The position numbers and the translations under genes were made by a program. The notes below the pieces were generated by a model that ran no database searches, was not told the origin of the DNA, and saw only the letters and a program-made list of their open reading frames with translations. From assembly GCF_003443895.1 (NCBI RefSeq), contig NZ_QQOA01000054.1:1-43728 (forward strand): a DNA stretch of 43,728 nucleotides, in the 5' to 3' direction. Shown here one piece after another: positions 1 through 7,168 of this stretch (position 1 is its first letter; every line of letters begins with the position of its first letter). The stretch is from Paraburkholderia phosphatilytica. Its GTDB lineage: Bacteria > Pseudomonadota > Gammaproteobacteria > Burkholderiales > Burkholderiaceae.

Positions 1-385
1 GGTGATCGCGCCGTTCGCGTTCGTGTGTGCATCGCTGATCCTGTACTGGGCGAAGTGGCCGCTGACGGGCGAGATCATCCTGCTGATGGTCGTGGCGCTG
101 CCGGTGTTCTTCTACTACCAGGCGAAGGTGGGCTTCACGGGCTTCAACCAGGACATGAAGGCGGCGTGGTGGCTGGTTGCGTACCTGCCGATCATGGCGC
201 TGCTGTCGCTGATCGGCAGCAAACAGTTCGGCGGCCACGACGTGATTCCGTACGGCTGGGACATGCTGACGGTGATCGTGGTGTCGCTGGTGTTTTATTT
301 CTGGGGCGTGAAGTCGGGGTATCGTTCGTCGTATCTCGATGAGCGTGAGACGCACGACGAAATTCTCGAAGGCATCGGCGCCTGA
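1..385 (+). CDS. APC-family amino acid permease, C-terminal part only
   Basis: This is the last 127 or so residues of an inner-membrane amino acid/proton symporter; the gene begins before the window. The fragment holds about four hydrophobic segments (near residues 2-16, 22-40, 55-70 and 86-102 of the visible part), separated by short charged loops. It ends in a hydrophilic acidic tail rich in Glu, Asp and Arg, as expected for a cytoplasmic C-terminus. Trp/Pro-rich turns such as AKWPLTGE and the tail SGYRSSYLDER resemble Burkholderia permeases of the amino acid-polyamine-organocation superfamily. Substrate cannot be told from this part. It converges on ygiD and is followed by a strong terminator. 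The family call is moderate because the diagnostic N-terminal half is absent. Confidence 0.7.
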   Translation, partial: VIAPFAFVCASLILYWAKWPLTGEIILLMVVALPVFFYYQAKVGFTGFNQDMKAAWWLVAYLPIMALLSLIGSKQFGGHDVIPYGWDMLTVIVVSLVFYFWGVKSGYRSSYLDERETHDEILEGIGA

Positions 386-445
386 TCACGCTGTACCGGT
401 TTTCTCGCGCTGCGGCTGTGCGTAGCGGCGGCGCGGGAGGCAAGC

Positions 446-486
446 AAAAAGCCCGTCGGACCCCAACGGTCCGACGGGCTTTTTTT
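446..486. terminator. Bidirectional intrinsic terminator between permease and ygiD
   Basis: A perfect 12-bp inverted repeat (GCCCGTCGGACC at 451-462 and its complement at 468-479) encloses a 5-base loop. It is preceded by five A and followed by seven T. The A-tract on one side and T-tract on the other let it end the permease transcript on the plus strand and the ygiD transcript on the minus strand. Confidence 0.95.
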
Positions 487-524
487 CGGCTGTCGTCCTT
501 GCGAAGGCGCCTTCGCTCAGGCGC

Positions 525-1310
525 TTACGCCGTCCCGAACACGTAGTTCGTCATCGCCAGCACGCGCTGGTAGGTGCCGAGCGACTGGATGTCGAGCGTG
601 TAGTCGTCGTCCGCCGCGCCGAGTGCGGAGAAGACTGGCAGCAGGTGCTCGTCGGTCGGGTGCATCAACGCTGCATGCGGCGCCTGGCGGCGGTAGTCGA
701 GCAGGGCATCGATGTCGTGCGCGGCAAGACGCGTTTCGAACCATTCGATGAACTCGTCGACGCGCGGGTCCGCATCCTCCCGCCGCGCCGAGAAATCCGC
801 CGCGCGCAGATTGTGGGTGATCTGGCCGGAGCCGATCACCATCACGCCCTCGTCGCGCAACGCCCGCAGCGCACGGCCGACGCGGAAGTGGTGCGCCGGA
901 TCCATGCGCGGCTGGATCGACAGCTGGGCGACGGGCACGTCCGCCTGCGGGAACATCAGCAGCATCGGCACCCATGCGCCGTGGTCGAGACCATACGGCT
1001 GCGTGGCGGATTCGATGCCGTGGTCGCGCAACGCCTGCGCGGCGCGGCGCGCGACGTCCGGTGCGCCCGGCGCCGGGTATTCGATCTCGTAGAGCGCGCG
1101 CGGGAAGCCGTAGAAGTCGTGGATCGTCTCCGGCGTTTCGGCTGTGCTCGCGACGGGCGCGAGCGTGCCCCAGTGCGCGGACAGCATCAGGATGGCGTCG
1201 GGGCGCGGAAGCGCGTTGGACAGCGTCGCGAATTCAGCCGACGGCAACGCGGGGTCGATCGGCAGCGTCGGCGAGCCGTGCGACAGGTACAACGACGGTA
1301 AGCGGTTCAT
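525..1310 (-). CDS. ygiD: YgiD/LigB-family extradiol dioxygenase (4,5-DOPA dioxygenase-like)
   Basis: Predicted cytosolic metal-dependent ring-cleaving dioxygenase of the class III (LigB) superfamily. The E. coli YgiD relative opens the ring of L-DOPA at the 4,5 position in vitro; the native substrate is uncertain. The 261-residue length fits. Conserved histidines sit in SHGSP (about residue 11), LSAHW (about 45), GLDHGAWVP, GSGQITHNL and HPTDEHLLP, the set expected for metal and substrate binding. The ATG at 1310 is preferred to one 18 bases upstream because the family begins directly with a strand leading to SHGSP. It is the last gene of a minus-strand row and lies 138 bases after ubiX, so it may have its own promoter. 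The terminator at 446-486 ends it. Confidence 0.88.
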   Translation of the reverse strand: MNRLPSLYLSHGSPTLPIDPALPSAEFATLSNALPRPDAILMLSAHWGTLAPVASTAETPETIHDFYGFPRALYEIEYPAPGAPDVARRAAQALRDHGIESATQPYGLDHGAWVPMLLMFPQADVPVAQLSIQPRMDPAHHFRVGRALRALRDEGVMVIGSGQITHNLRAADFSARREDADPRVDEFIEWFETRLAAHDIDALLDYRRQAPHAALMHPTDEHLLPVFSALGAADDDYTLDIQSLGTYQRVLAMTNYVFGTA

Positions 1311-1448
1311 GGCGGCGGTCGCCGGCAAGGCGACCCGAAAGGTGAGGTTGCCGTAGAGAATAGGGGCGCACCCGTCAGAAATAAACGGCGCCGCTGGAAT
1401 TGATTGTCTCGTGCCGGTTGGGAATCGACTGGACGGCTATACGGCTGG

Positions 1449-2054
1449 CTATTCGTCTACGGAGCCGCGCAGCCCCGGCCACGCCGGCGAGAGCGGTTCG
1501 CCGAGCGAGAACAGGTCGAGCACATGCGCGACGCTGTGATCGACCATCTCCTCGATCGATGCCGGCCGCTGGTAGAACGCAGGCAGCGGCGGAAAGATCA
1601 CGCCGCCCATCTCGGTCACCGCGGTCATGTTGCGCAGATGCGCGAGGTTGAACGGCGTCTCGCGCACGAGCAGCACGAGCCGGCGGCGCTCCTTCAGCGT
1701 GACGTCGGCGGCGCGGGTGATCAGGTTGTCGGAGAGGCCATGCGCAACGCTCGCGAGCGTTTTCATCGAGCACGGCGCGATCACCATGCCGGCCGTCGCG
1801 AACGAACCCGATGCGATGCTCGCGCCGATATCGCGCACCGAGTGCACGACGTCGGCAAGCGGATGCACCTCGTCTTTCGTGAGCTGGAGCTCGTGCTGGA
1901 TATTGAGCCAGCCGGCGCTGGAGATCAGCAGATGCGATTCGACGCCGCCGACGCGGCGCAGCATCTGCAGAAGGCGGATGCCGTAGAGGGCGCCCGTCGC
2001 GCCGGTGATGGCGACGACGAGCCGGCGAGGCGCCGCGGCACGCGAAAGCGACAT
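1449..2054 (-). CDS. ubiX: Flavin prenyltransferase UbiX
   Basis: UbiX joins dimethylallyl phosphate to FMN to make prenylated FMN, the cofactor of the UbiD decarboxylase in ubiquinone synthesis. The protein is 201 residues, normal for the family. The N-terminal Rossmann-like strand ends in VVAITGATGALYG, the FMN-binding loop. Further conserved stretches are GSFATAGMVIAPCSMKTLA, the LSDNLITRAADV helix, and LVLLVRETPF followed by LRNMTAVTEMGGVIFPP, which line the prenyl site. It lies 31 bases downstream of grxD and is probably cotranscribed with it. UbiX together with a UbiH-family hydroxylase at 22572 gives two ubiquinone-related genes in the window, though far apart. The call is firm. Confidence 0.96.
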   Translation of the reverse strand: MSLSRAAAPRRLVVAITGATGALYGIRLLQMLRRVGGVESHLLISSAGWLNIQHELQLTKDEVHPLADVVHSVRDIGASIASGSFATAGMVIAPCSMKTLASVAHGLSDNLITRAADVTLKERRRLVLLVRETPFNLAHLRNMTAVTEMGGVIFPPLPAFYQRPASIEEMVDHSVAHVLDLFSLGEPLSPAWPGLRGSVDE

Positions 2055-2085
2055 GGCGGGCGGCGCGTCGCGAAAGAAGCGGCGC

Positions 2086-2397
2086 TTAAGCCGCGGCGAA
2101 CAGCTGTTGCAGCTCGCCCGACTGGTACATCTCCATCATGATGTCCGAGCCGCCGACGAACTCGCCCTTCACGTAGAGCTGCGGAATGGTCGGCCAGTTC
2201 GAGAATTCCTTGATGCCCTGGCGGATCGCGTCGTCTTCGAGCACGTTGACGGTCTTCGGCGCATCGACGCCGCAGGCCTTCAGAATCTGGATCGCACGAC
2301 CCGAGAAGCCGCACATCGGAAATTGCGCAGTGCCCTTCATGAAGAGGACGACCTGGTTCTCGTCGACGATTTGCTGGATGCGTTGTTGCGTGTCCAT
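2086..2397 (-). CDS. grxD: Monothiol glutaredoxin, CGFS type
   Basis: A 103-residue Grx4-type glutaredoxin that carries [2Fe-2S] clusters with glutathione and hands them to target proteins. The CGFS active site begins at Cys29, preceded by the VVLFMKGTAQFPM strand. The glutathione-binding features follow: the WPTIPQLYVKGEFVGGSDIM block with the cis-Pro, and the acidic VLEDD turn before it. Length and order are canonical. It lies between prmC (102 bases upstream) and ubiX (31 bases downstream) on the same strand, an arrangement I recall from Burkholderia chromosomes. No second Cys follows CGFS, which sets it apart from the dithiol glutaredoxins. Confidence 0.97.
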   Translation of the reverse strand: MDTQQRIQQIVDENQVVLFMKGTAQFPMCGFSGRAIQILKACGVDAPKTVNVLEDDAIRQGIKEFSNWPTIPQLYVKGEFVGGSDIMMEMYQSGELQQLFAAA

Positions 2398-2499
2398 GAG
2401 GCTGACCTTGCGGTTTCTGAAAAGGGTGAAGACAGGCTGAAATGATAGCGGATTTCGTGCGGTGGGGCTGACGGCGGTGCGGCGCGTGGGCTCGCGCGC

Positions 2500-3354
2500 T
2501 CACCCGCGCAGCACGCCGCCGCTGATCCGCTCGATGCCCGCGAGGTCGCGCAGCGACTCCACTTCGCTGAAGCCCGCGGCTTCGAGCAGCGCGCGCACCG
2601 CGGCGGCCTGGTCGTAGCCGTGTTCGAGCCACAGCACGCCGTCGGGCAGCAGCCAGCCGGACGCGCCCGCGACGATCGCGCGGATCGCATCCAGCCCGTC
2701 CGCTTCGTCAGTCAGCGCGCCGCGCGGTTCGAAGCGCAGGTCGCCTTCGTCGAGATGCGGGTCGTTGCGGGCGATGTACGGCGGGTTGCTGACGATCGCG
2801 TGGAAGCGCGGTGTCGTCGCGGCATCGAGCGCGTCGTACCAGCTGCTTTCGATGCAGCGCAGCGGGCCGCCCGCGCGCGATGCGTCGAGCAGCTTCGCCG
2901 CGTTGCGCGCAGCGACGGCGAGTGCGTGCGGTGAACGGTCGACGGCGGTCACGTCCGCATCCGGCCGTTCAGCGGCGATCGCGACGGCGATCGCGCCGGT
3001 CCCCGTGCCGAGATCGAGCACGCGTGGGCGTGCGATGCCATCGAGCGCGGCCAGCGCCGTTTCGACCAGCAGTTCGGTTTCAGGGCGGGGAATCAGCACG
3101 TCGGGCGTGACCTCGAAGTCGAGGCCGAAAAACTCGCGCGAGCCGATCAGCTGCGCGACCGGTTCGCCCGCCACACGCCGCGCTTCGAGCGTCCGATAGT
3201 TCGTCACCGCGTCCGCGGGCAACGCTTCACCGGCGCGCGTGATCAGCTCCGTGCGGCGCCAGCCGAGCGCGTGTCCGAGCAGGATCCGCGCTTCGAGCGA
3301 TGGCAACGGCGACGCGCGCAGCAGACTGTCGACGGTATCCACGCTGATGCTCAA
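2500..3354 (-). CDS. prmC: Release factor glutamine methyltransferase PrmC (TTG start)
   Basis: PrmC methylates the glutamine of the GGQ motif in release factors RF1 and RF2, using S-adenosylmethionine, and so speeds peptide release. An N-terminal helical domain (about residues 1-85) precedes the methyltransferase fold, with motif I VLDLGTGTGAIAVAIA and the catalytic SNPPYIA. I place the start at a TTG (3352-3354) because GGAGAG lies six bases before it and it gives a normal 284-residue protein beginning with the SISVDTVDSLL helix. An in-frame ATG 30 bases upstream would overlap prfA and has no comparable ribosome site. Its target RF1 is made by the gene immediately upstream, 19 bases away, so the pair is likely translated from one message. 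Confidence 0.95.
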   Translation of the reverse strand: MSISVDTVDSLLRASPLPSLEARILLGHALGWRRTELITRAGEALPADAVTNYRTLEARRVAGEPVAQLIGSREFFGLDFEVTPDVLIPRPETELLVETALAALDGIARPRVLDLGTGTGAIAVAIAAERPDADVTAVDRSPHALAVAARNAAKLLDASRAGGPLRCIESSWYDALDAATTPRFHAIVSNPPYIARNDPHLDEGDLRFEPRGALTDEADGLDAIRAIVAGASGWLLPDGVLWLEHGYDQAAAVRALLEAAGFSEVESLRDLAGIERISGGVLRG

Positions 3355-3360
3355 GCAGTT

Positions 3361-3366
3361 CTCTCC
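3361..3366 (-). promoter_or_regulatory. Ribosome binding site that fixes the prmC TTG start
   Basis: GGAGAG on the minus strand ends six bases before the TTG at 3354. It lies in the short gap after the prfA stop codon and supports TTG rather than the upstream ATG as the prmC start. Confidence 0.7.
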
Positions 3367-3373
3367 ACAGCGC

Positions 3374-4456
3374 TCACGCCGCATCGCCGAGCGACGCGAG
3401 CAGCTCGGCCTGATGCTCGGTGACGAGCGCGGCGATCAGCTCGTCGAGGTCGCCTTCCATGAGCGCTTCGAGACGGTACAGCGTCAGATTGATCCGGTGA
3501 TCGGTGAGCCGCCCCTGCGGGAAGTTATACGTGCGAATGCGTTCCGAGCGGTCGCCCGAGCCGATCAGGCTCTTGCGGGTCGCGGCTTCCTTCGCGTGCT
3601 GCTCGTGGTACTGCTTGTCCTTGATGCGGGCCGCGAGCACCTTCAGCGCACGGTCCTTGTTCTTGTGCTGCGAGCGGTCGTCCTGACATTCGACGACGAT
3701 CCCCGTCGGCATGTGCGTGACCCGCACCGCCGAATCCGTCTTGTTGATGTGCTGGCCGCCGGCGCCGGACGCGCGGAACGTGTCGATGCGCAGATCGGCC
3801 GGATTGATCTCGACCTCGCCGATTTCGTCGGCTTCCGGCATCACCGCGACGGTGCAGGCCGACGTGTGGATGCGACCCTGCGTTTCGGTGGCCGGCACAC
3901 GCTGCACGCGATGGCCGCCGGACTCGAACTTGAGCTTCGAATACGCCGCCTCGCCCGCGATCCGCACGATCACTTCCTTGTAGCCGCCAAGATCCGATTC
4001 GCTCGCCGACATCATCTCGACCTGCCAGCGATTGCGCTCCGCATAGCGCAGGTACATGCGCAGCAGGTCGCCGGCGAACAGCGCGGATTCGTCGCCGCCG
4101 GTGCCCGCGCGAATTTCGAGGAAGATGTTGCGCTCGTCGTTCGGGTCTTTCGGCAGCAGCATCTTCTGCAGTTCGGTTTCGAGCTGCGCCATCCGGTCGC
4201 GTGCGCCGCGTACTTCCTCTTCGGCGAACTCGCGCATCGACGCGTCCGACAGCAGCTCCTGCGCGGTCGCTTCGTCGTTCAGCGCCTGGCGCCACAAGCC
4301 GTAGTGCTCGACAACCGGCCCAAGCTCCGCGTGCTCGCGGGTCAGCTTGCGGTATTGGTCGAGATTCGCGGTGACGTCGCCGCGGCTCAACAGATCGTTC
4401 AGTTCGGCCAGCCGGGTGGTGAGCTGGTCGAGCTTGCTTTGCATGCTCGTTTTCAT
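3374..4456 (-). CDS. prfA: Peptide chain release factor 1
   Basis: RF1 reads UAA and UAG in the ribosomal A site and triggers hydrolysis of peptidyl-tRNA. The 360-residue protein has the usual order: an N-terminal coiled-coil domain (about 1-110), the PAT tripeptide that reads the stop codon (in RVQRVPATETQGR), and the GGQ catalytic loop (GAGGQHINKTDSAVR) followed by a basic stretch. PAT rather than SPF marks it as RF1, not RF2. Its GGQ glutamine is the substrate of PrmC, encoded directly downstream. The start at MKTSMQ is favoured, although a second ATG lies four codons in. The gene lies 145 bases downstream of hemA, with no terminator seen between. Confidence 0.98.
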   Translation of the reverse strand: MKTSMQSKLDQLTTRLAELNDLLSRGDVTANLDQYRKLTREHAELGPVVEHYGLWRQALNDEATAQELLSDASMREFAEEEVRGARDRMAQLETELQKMLLPKDPNDERNIFLEIRAGTGGDESALFAGDLLRMYLRYAERNRWQVEMMSASESDLGGYKEVIVRIAGEAAYSKLKFESGGHRVQRVPATETQGRIHTSACTVAVMPEADEIGEVEINPADLRIDTFRASGAGGQHINKTDSAVRVTHMPTGIVVECQDDRSQHKNKDRALKVLAARIKDKQYHEQHAKEAATRKSLIGSGDRSERIRTYNFPQGRLTDHRINLTLYRLEALMEGDLDELIAALVTEHQAELLASLGDAA

Positions 4457-4601
4457 CGGACGGTGTGCGGAAACGGATTCCGGAAAGAACGGCTGGATCG
4501 AATGAAGCAGGGTGTGGACCCGGAAGTGCGCTGCCGGACCGGAATGCTGCGAAGGACGATGCGAAGCGGTCGGCGCGGGAGCGCGAAGCGGCAGAGCGCC
4601 G

Positions 4602-5906
4602 CTAACGGTCCGACGGATGGTTGTGGCGATAGAAGCCGCTCATCAGCTCGATGAGCGAGTCGCGATCGTTGCCGCTCGCGCTGTTAAGCGCGTGAGTGGG
4701 GCCGTGGATCAGCTTGTTCGTGAGCGCCTGCGACAAGGCTTCGAGCACGGCGGCGGGGTCGTCGCCGCGCGCGAGCATCTTCTGCGCGCGTTCGACTTCG
4801 GCGCGACGCAGCGCATCGGCCTGGGTGTGCATGTGGCGGATCACCGGCACGATGCTGCGTGCGTCGAGCCACTGCATGAAGTTCTGCACGCGCGTTTCGA
4901 TGATCGCCTCGGCCTGCGCGACCGCGGCCTGCCGCGACGCATTGCCCTCGCGAACGATCGCGCCGAGGTCGTCGACGGTGTACAGGAACACGTCTTCAAG
5001 CTGACCGACTTCGGGCTCGATGTCGCGCGGCACCGCGAGGTCGACCATGAAGATCGGGCGGTGACGCCGCGCCTTGATCGCGCGCTCGACGGCGCCCAGG
5101 CCGATGATCGGCAGCGTGGACGCCGTGCAGGACACGATGATGTCGAACTCGTGCATGCGCGTGGGCAGATCGGCGAGCGGGATCGCGTGACCGTTGAAGC
5201 GCTGCGCGAGCCGCGCGCCGCGTTCGGCGGTGCGGTTCGCGACGACCAGTTCGCGCGGCTGCTGCGCGGCGAAGTGCGTCGCGCACAGCTCGATCATCTC
5301 GCCGGCGCCGATGAAGAGCACCCGCTGGTTCGCGATCTTGTCGAAGATGCGCTGCGCGAGGCGCACGGCGGCCGCCGCCATCGAAACCGACTGCGCGCCG
5401 ATTTCCGTCGTGCCGCGCACTTCTTTCGCAACCGCGAACGTGCGCTGGAACAGCTGGTTCAGATAGGTGCCGAGCGCGCCCGCTTCGGACGCGGTGCGGA
5501 CCGCATCCTTCATCTGGCCGAGGATCTGGGTTTCGCCGAGCACCATCGAATCGAGCCCGGAGGCGACCCGGAAGGCATGGCGCACCGCCTCGGACTGCGG
5601 CAGCGCATAGACGTGGGGGGCGAGTGTCTCGACCGGCAGGTTGTGGTACTTCGACAGCCACTGCAGCGCGGCTTCGCGCACCGCTTGGTCGTCGGTTGCG
5701 CAGTAGAGCTCGGTGCGGTTGCAGGTGGAGAGAATCGCCGCCTCAGGCGCGGCCCGTTCGAGGGTTGGCCGCGCGCCGGTACGCGACTGCCACGCCTCCT
5801 TGAACAGGGCCAGCGCGGGTTTGATCTGTTCGAGCGGAAACGCCACGCGTTCGCGCAAGGCGACGGGCGCGGTGTGGTGATTGATTCCGATCGTGAGCAG
5901 ATGCAT
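4602..5906 (-). CDS. hemA: Glutamyl-tRNA reductase
   Basis: HemA reduces glutamyl-tRNA(Glu) with NADPH to glutamate-1-semialdehyde, the first committed step of C5-pathway tetrapyrrole synthesis. The 434-residue protein has the N-terminal catalytic domain with the nucleophile Cys62 in LSTCNRTELYC and the GINHHTAPV signature near the start. The NADPH-binding domain carries VLFIGAGEMIEL and VVANRTAERG. A C-terminal helical dimerisation region ends in LIELMSGFYRHNH. It heads the minus-strand row leading to prfA and prmC, as in many proteobacteria. Regulation may involve the 7-bp inverted repeat lying between the -10 box and the ATG (separate entry). No Shine-Dalgarno sequence is obvious before the ATG. 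Confidence 0.98.
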   Translation of the reverse strand: MHLLTIGINHHTAPVALRERVAFPLEQIKPALALFKEAWQSRTGARPTLERAAPEAAILSTCNRTELYCATDDQAVREAALQWLSKYHNLPVETLAPHVYALPQSEAVRHAFRVASGLDSMVLGETQILGQMKDAVRTASEAGALGTYLNQLFQRTFAVAKEVRGTTEIGAQSVSMAAAAVRLAQRIFDKIANQRVLFIGAGEMIELCATHFAAQQPRELVVANRTAERGARLAQRFNGHAIPLADLPTRMHEFDIIVSCTASTLPIIGLGAVERAIKARRHRPIFMVDLAVPRDIEPEVGQLEDVFLYTVDDLGAIVREGNASRQAAVAQAEAIIETRVQNFMQWLDARSIVPVIRHMHTQADALRRAEVERAQKMLARGDDPAAVLEALSQALTNKLIHGPTHALNSASGNDRDSLIELMSGFYRHNHPSDR

Positions 5907-5909
5907 AAG

Positions 5910-5937
5910 TGGGGCTATCGTTAAGCCCCATATTATA
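5910..5937 (-). promoter_or_regulatory. hemA -10 box and start-proximal inverted repeat
   Basis: On the minus strand a perfect TATAAT (5937-5932) is followed by TGGGGCT, a 7-base loop and AGCCCCA (5930-5910). Only three bases separate the repeat from the hemA ATG. A transcript starting 6-8 bases after TATAAT would carry most of the repeat at its extreme 5' end. A convincing -35 box is not visible. The repeat could be an operator or a leader hairpin that limits ribosome access; the sequence alone does not decide. Confidence 0.5.
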
Positions 5938-6067
5938 GCGGTTCCGACAGTCTTTCATTCGGGTCGACTGATACCGGGACGCAGCCTTTACCGATGTCGG
6001 GGTCGTCCGCAAGTACCTGATTCAACTGATAACCGTAGCCGTAGAGCGGCTTCAGGCTGTAGCCGTG

Positions 6068-6694
6068 CTACGGGCGCAGGTCCAGCTTGTTCAGGACCCG
6101 TGACGCATGCGTATCCAGCGTGCGCGACCGGATGTCGCGGCGGCGCCCCCAGACCGTCTCCAGGATATGGGCGCGGGACACGGGGCGGGACAGGTTCGCG
6201 AACAGCAGGTGGGCGAAGCGGAATTCCTTCGGTGTAAGTGTCGCGGTCCGGCCCCGAAAGGTGACCGAATATCGCACCGGATCGAATGCGTATTCGCCGA
6301 AGGTATCGCGGGCGCGGTTGCGCGGCCGGCGGATTCCGGTGCGGCGCAGGATCGCGTCCACGCGCGCGAGCATTTCGGGTCCGCGTACGGGCTTTGCGAC
6401 GCAGTCGTCGGCGCCGGCGTGCAGGCAGGCCACCACCTCGCTTTCGCGAGGTGCGCTCAGCATGACGATGACGGGCAGCCCCGGCAGTAGCTGGTGCAGG
6501 CGGGCGATTACCTCGTCGGCGGGCAGGTCGCCGCCCCAGTTTTCGGTGATCAGAAGGTCGAAGGTTTCGGCGCGGGCGCAGGTGAGAAGCGCAGCGGCGG
6601 AGGTGAAGTGCTGGCAGACGTGGCCGCCGGCGAACAGCAGCCGGTTGACGATTTCCGCATGCCGGAGGTCGGGCTCGAGAAGGGCGATTCGCAT
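6068..6694 (-). CDS. OmpR-family response regulator, atypical receiver and truncated DNA-binding domain
   Basis: The 208-residue product has a receiver domain (about 1-118) and an OmpR-type winged-helix domain (about 125-208). The start is the ATG before RIALLEPD, since 28 upstream residues do not fit the family. In the receiver, the acidic pair is present (E7, D9), as are the Ser in MLSAPRES and the Lys in CVAKPVRG. The phospho-acceptor position, at the end of FDLLIT, is Glu51 instead of Asp. The output domain has the TLTPKEF and RTLDTHASRVLNKLDL elements but ends at an amber codon just before the terminal wing. The wing is still legible downstream in frame (HGYSLKPLYGYGYQL), running on to a TAA at 5933-5935. 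No sensor kinase gene is adjacent. It may be a decaying gene or one acting without phosphorylation. Confidence 0.8.
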   Translation of the reverse strand: MRIALLEPDLRHAEIVNRLLFAGGHVCQHFTSAAALLTCARAETFDLLITENWGGDLPADEVIARLHQLLPGLPVIVMLSAPRESEVVACLHAGADDCVAKPVRGPEMLARVDAILRRTGIRRPRNRARDTFGEYAFDPVRYSVTFRGRTATLTPKEFRFAHLLFANLSRPVSRAHILETVWGRRRDIRSRTLDTHASRVLNKLDLRP

Positions 6695-6894
6695 GAAGAG
6701 CGCGGCAGCGGGACCGGCGCGGGATAATGACAGGATAGTGTCTGCTTGCCTAAAGCTATCCCTGACCCCTAAACTCAACCGCTACGCGGAAAGCGCCGTG
6801 CTGACTTGCGATCTGTTAATGAGATAAAAATGCTAGCTGTCGATACGTCCCCCGCCCATGAGACTAATCTGAATTTGTGCGCGGGGCGTGATTG

Positions 6895-7149
6895 ATGGGT
6901 TGGCTCGGTATCGTGGTGCTGGGCGCGGCGATCGGTCTGGCGGGCTGGTGGCTGCACCCGCTGCGCCGCACGAGTCGCGCCCGTGCATGGCTCGGCGGCC
7001 TTGCCGGCGTGCTGGGCGCGGTGCTTGCCTCGATGGCCGGCAACGTGACCGGCCTCTTCCACGATGGCGATACGCTCGAATGGCCGGTCTGCGCCGGCCT
7101 TGCGCTGATCTTTGTGGCCGTGACGGTCGGCCTGCTGTCCCGTCGATGA
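6895..7149 (+). CDS. Small three-helix membrane protein
   Basis: An 84-residue hydrophobic protein of unknown role. Three likely membrane helices are visible: about residues 3-18 (WLGIVVLGAAIGLAGWWL), 30-48 (Gly/Ala-rich, AWLGGLAGVLGAVLASMA) and 62-80 (WPVCAGLALIFVAVTVGLL). A basic stretch (RRTSRAR) follows the first helix and RR ends the chain. Gly-rich helices of this size recall the YeaQ/GlsB transglycosylase-associated family, but I see no diagnostic match and make no functional claim. The ATG at 6895 is preferred to a TTG immediately before it. It lies 19 bases before the aminopeptidase P gene, so the two are probably cotranscribed. It is divergent from the response regulator, sharing a 200-base upstream region. 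Confidence 0.72.
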   Translation: MGWLGIVVLGAAIGLAGWWLHPLRRTSRARAWLGGLAGVLGAVLASMAGNVTGLFHDGDTLEWPVCAGLALIFVAVTVGLLSRR

Positions 7150-7168
7150 TTGCTTGCAGGTTACTACC

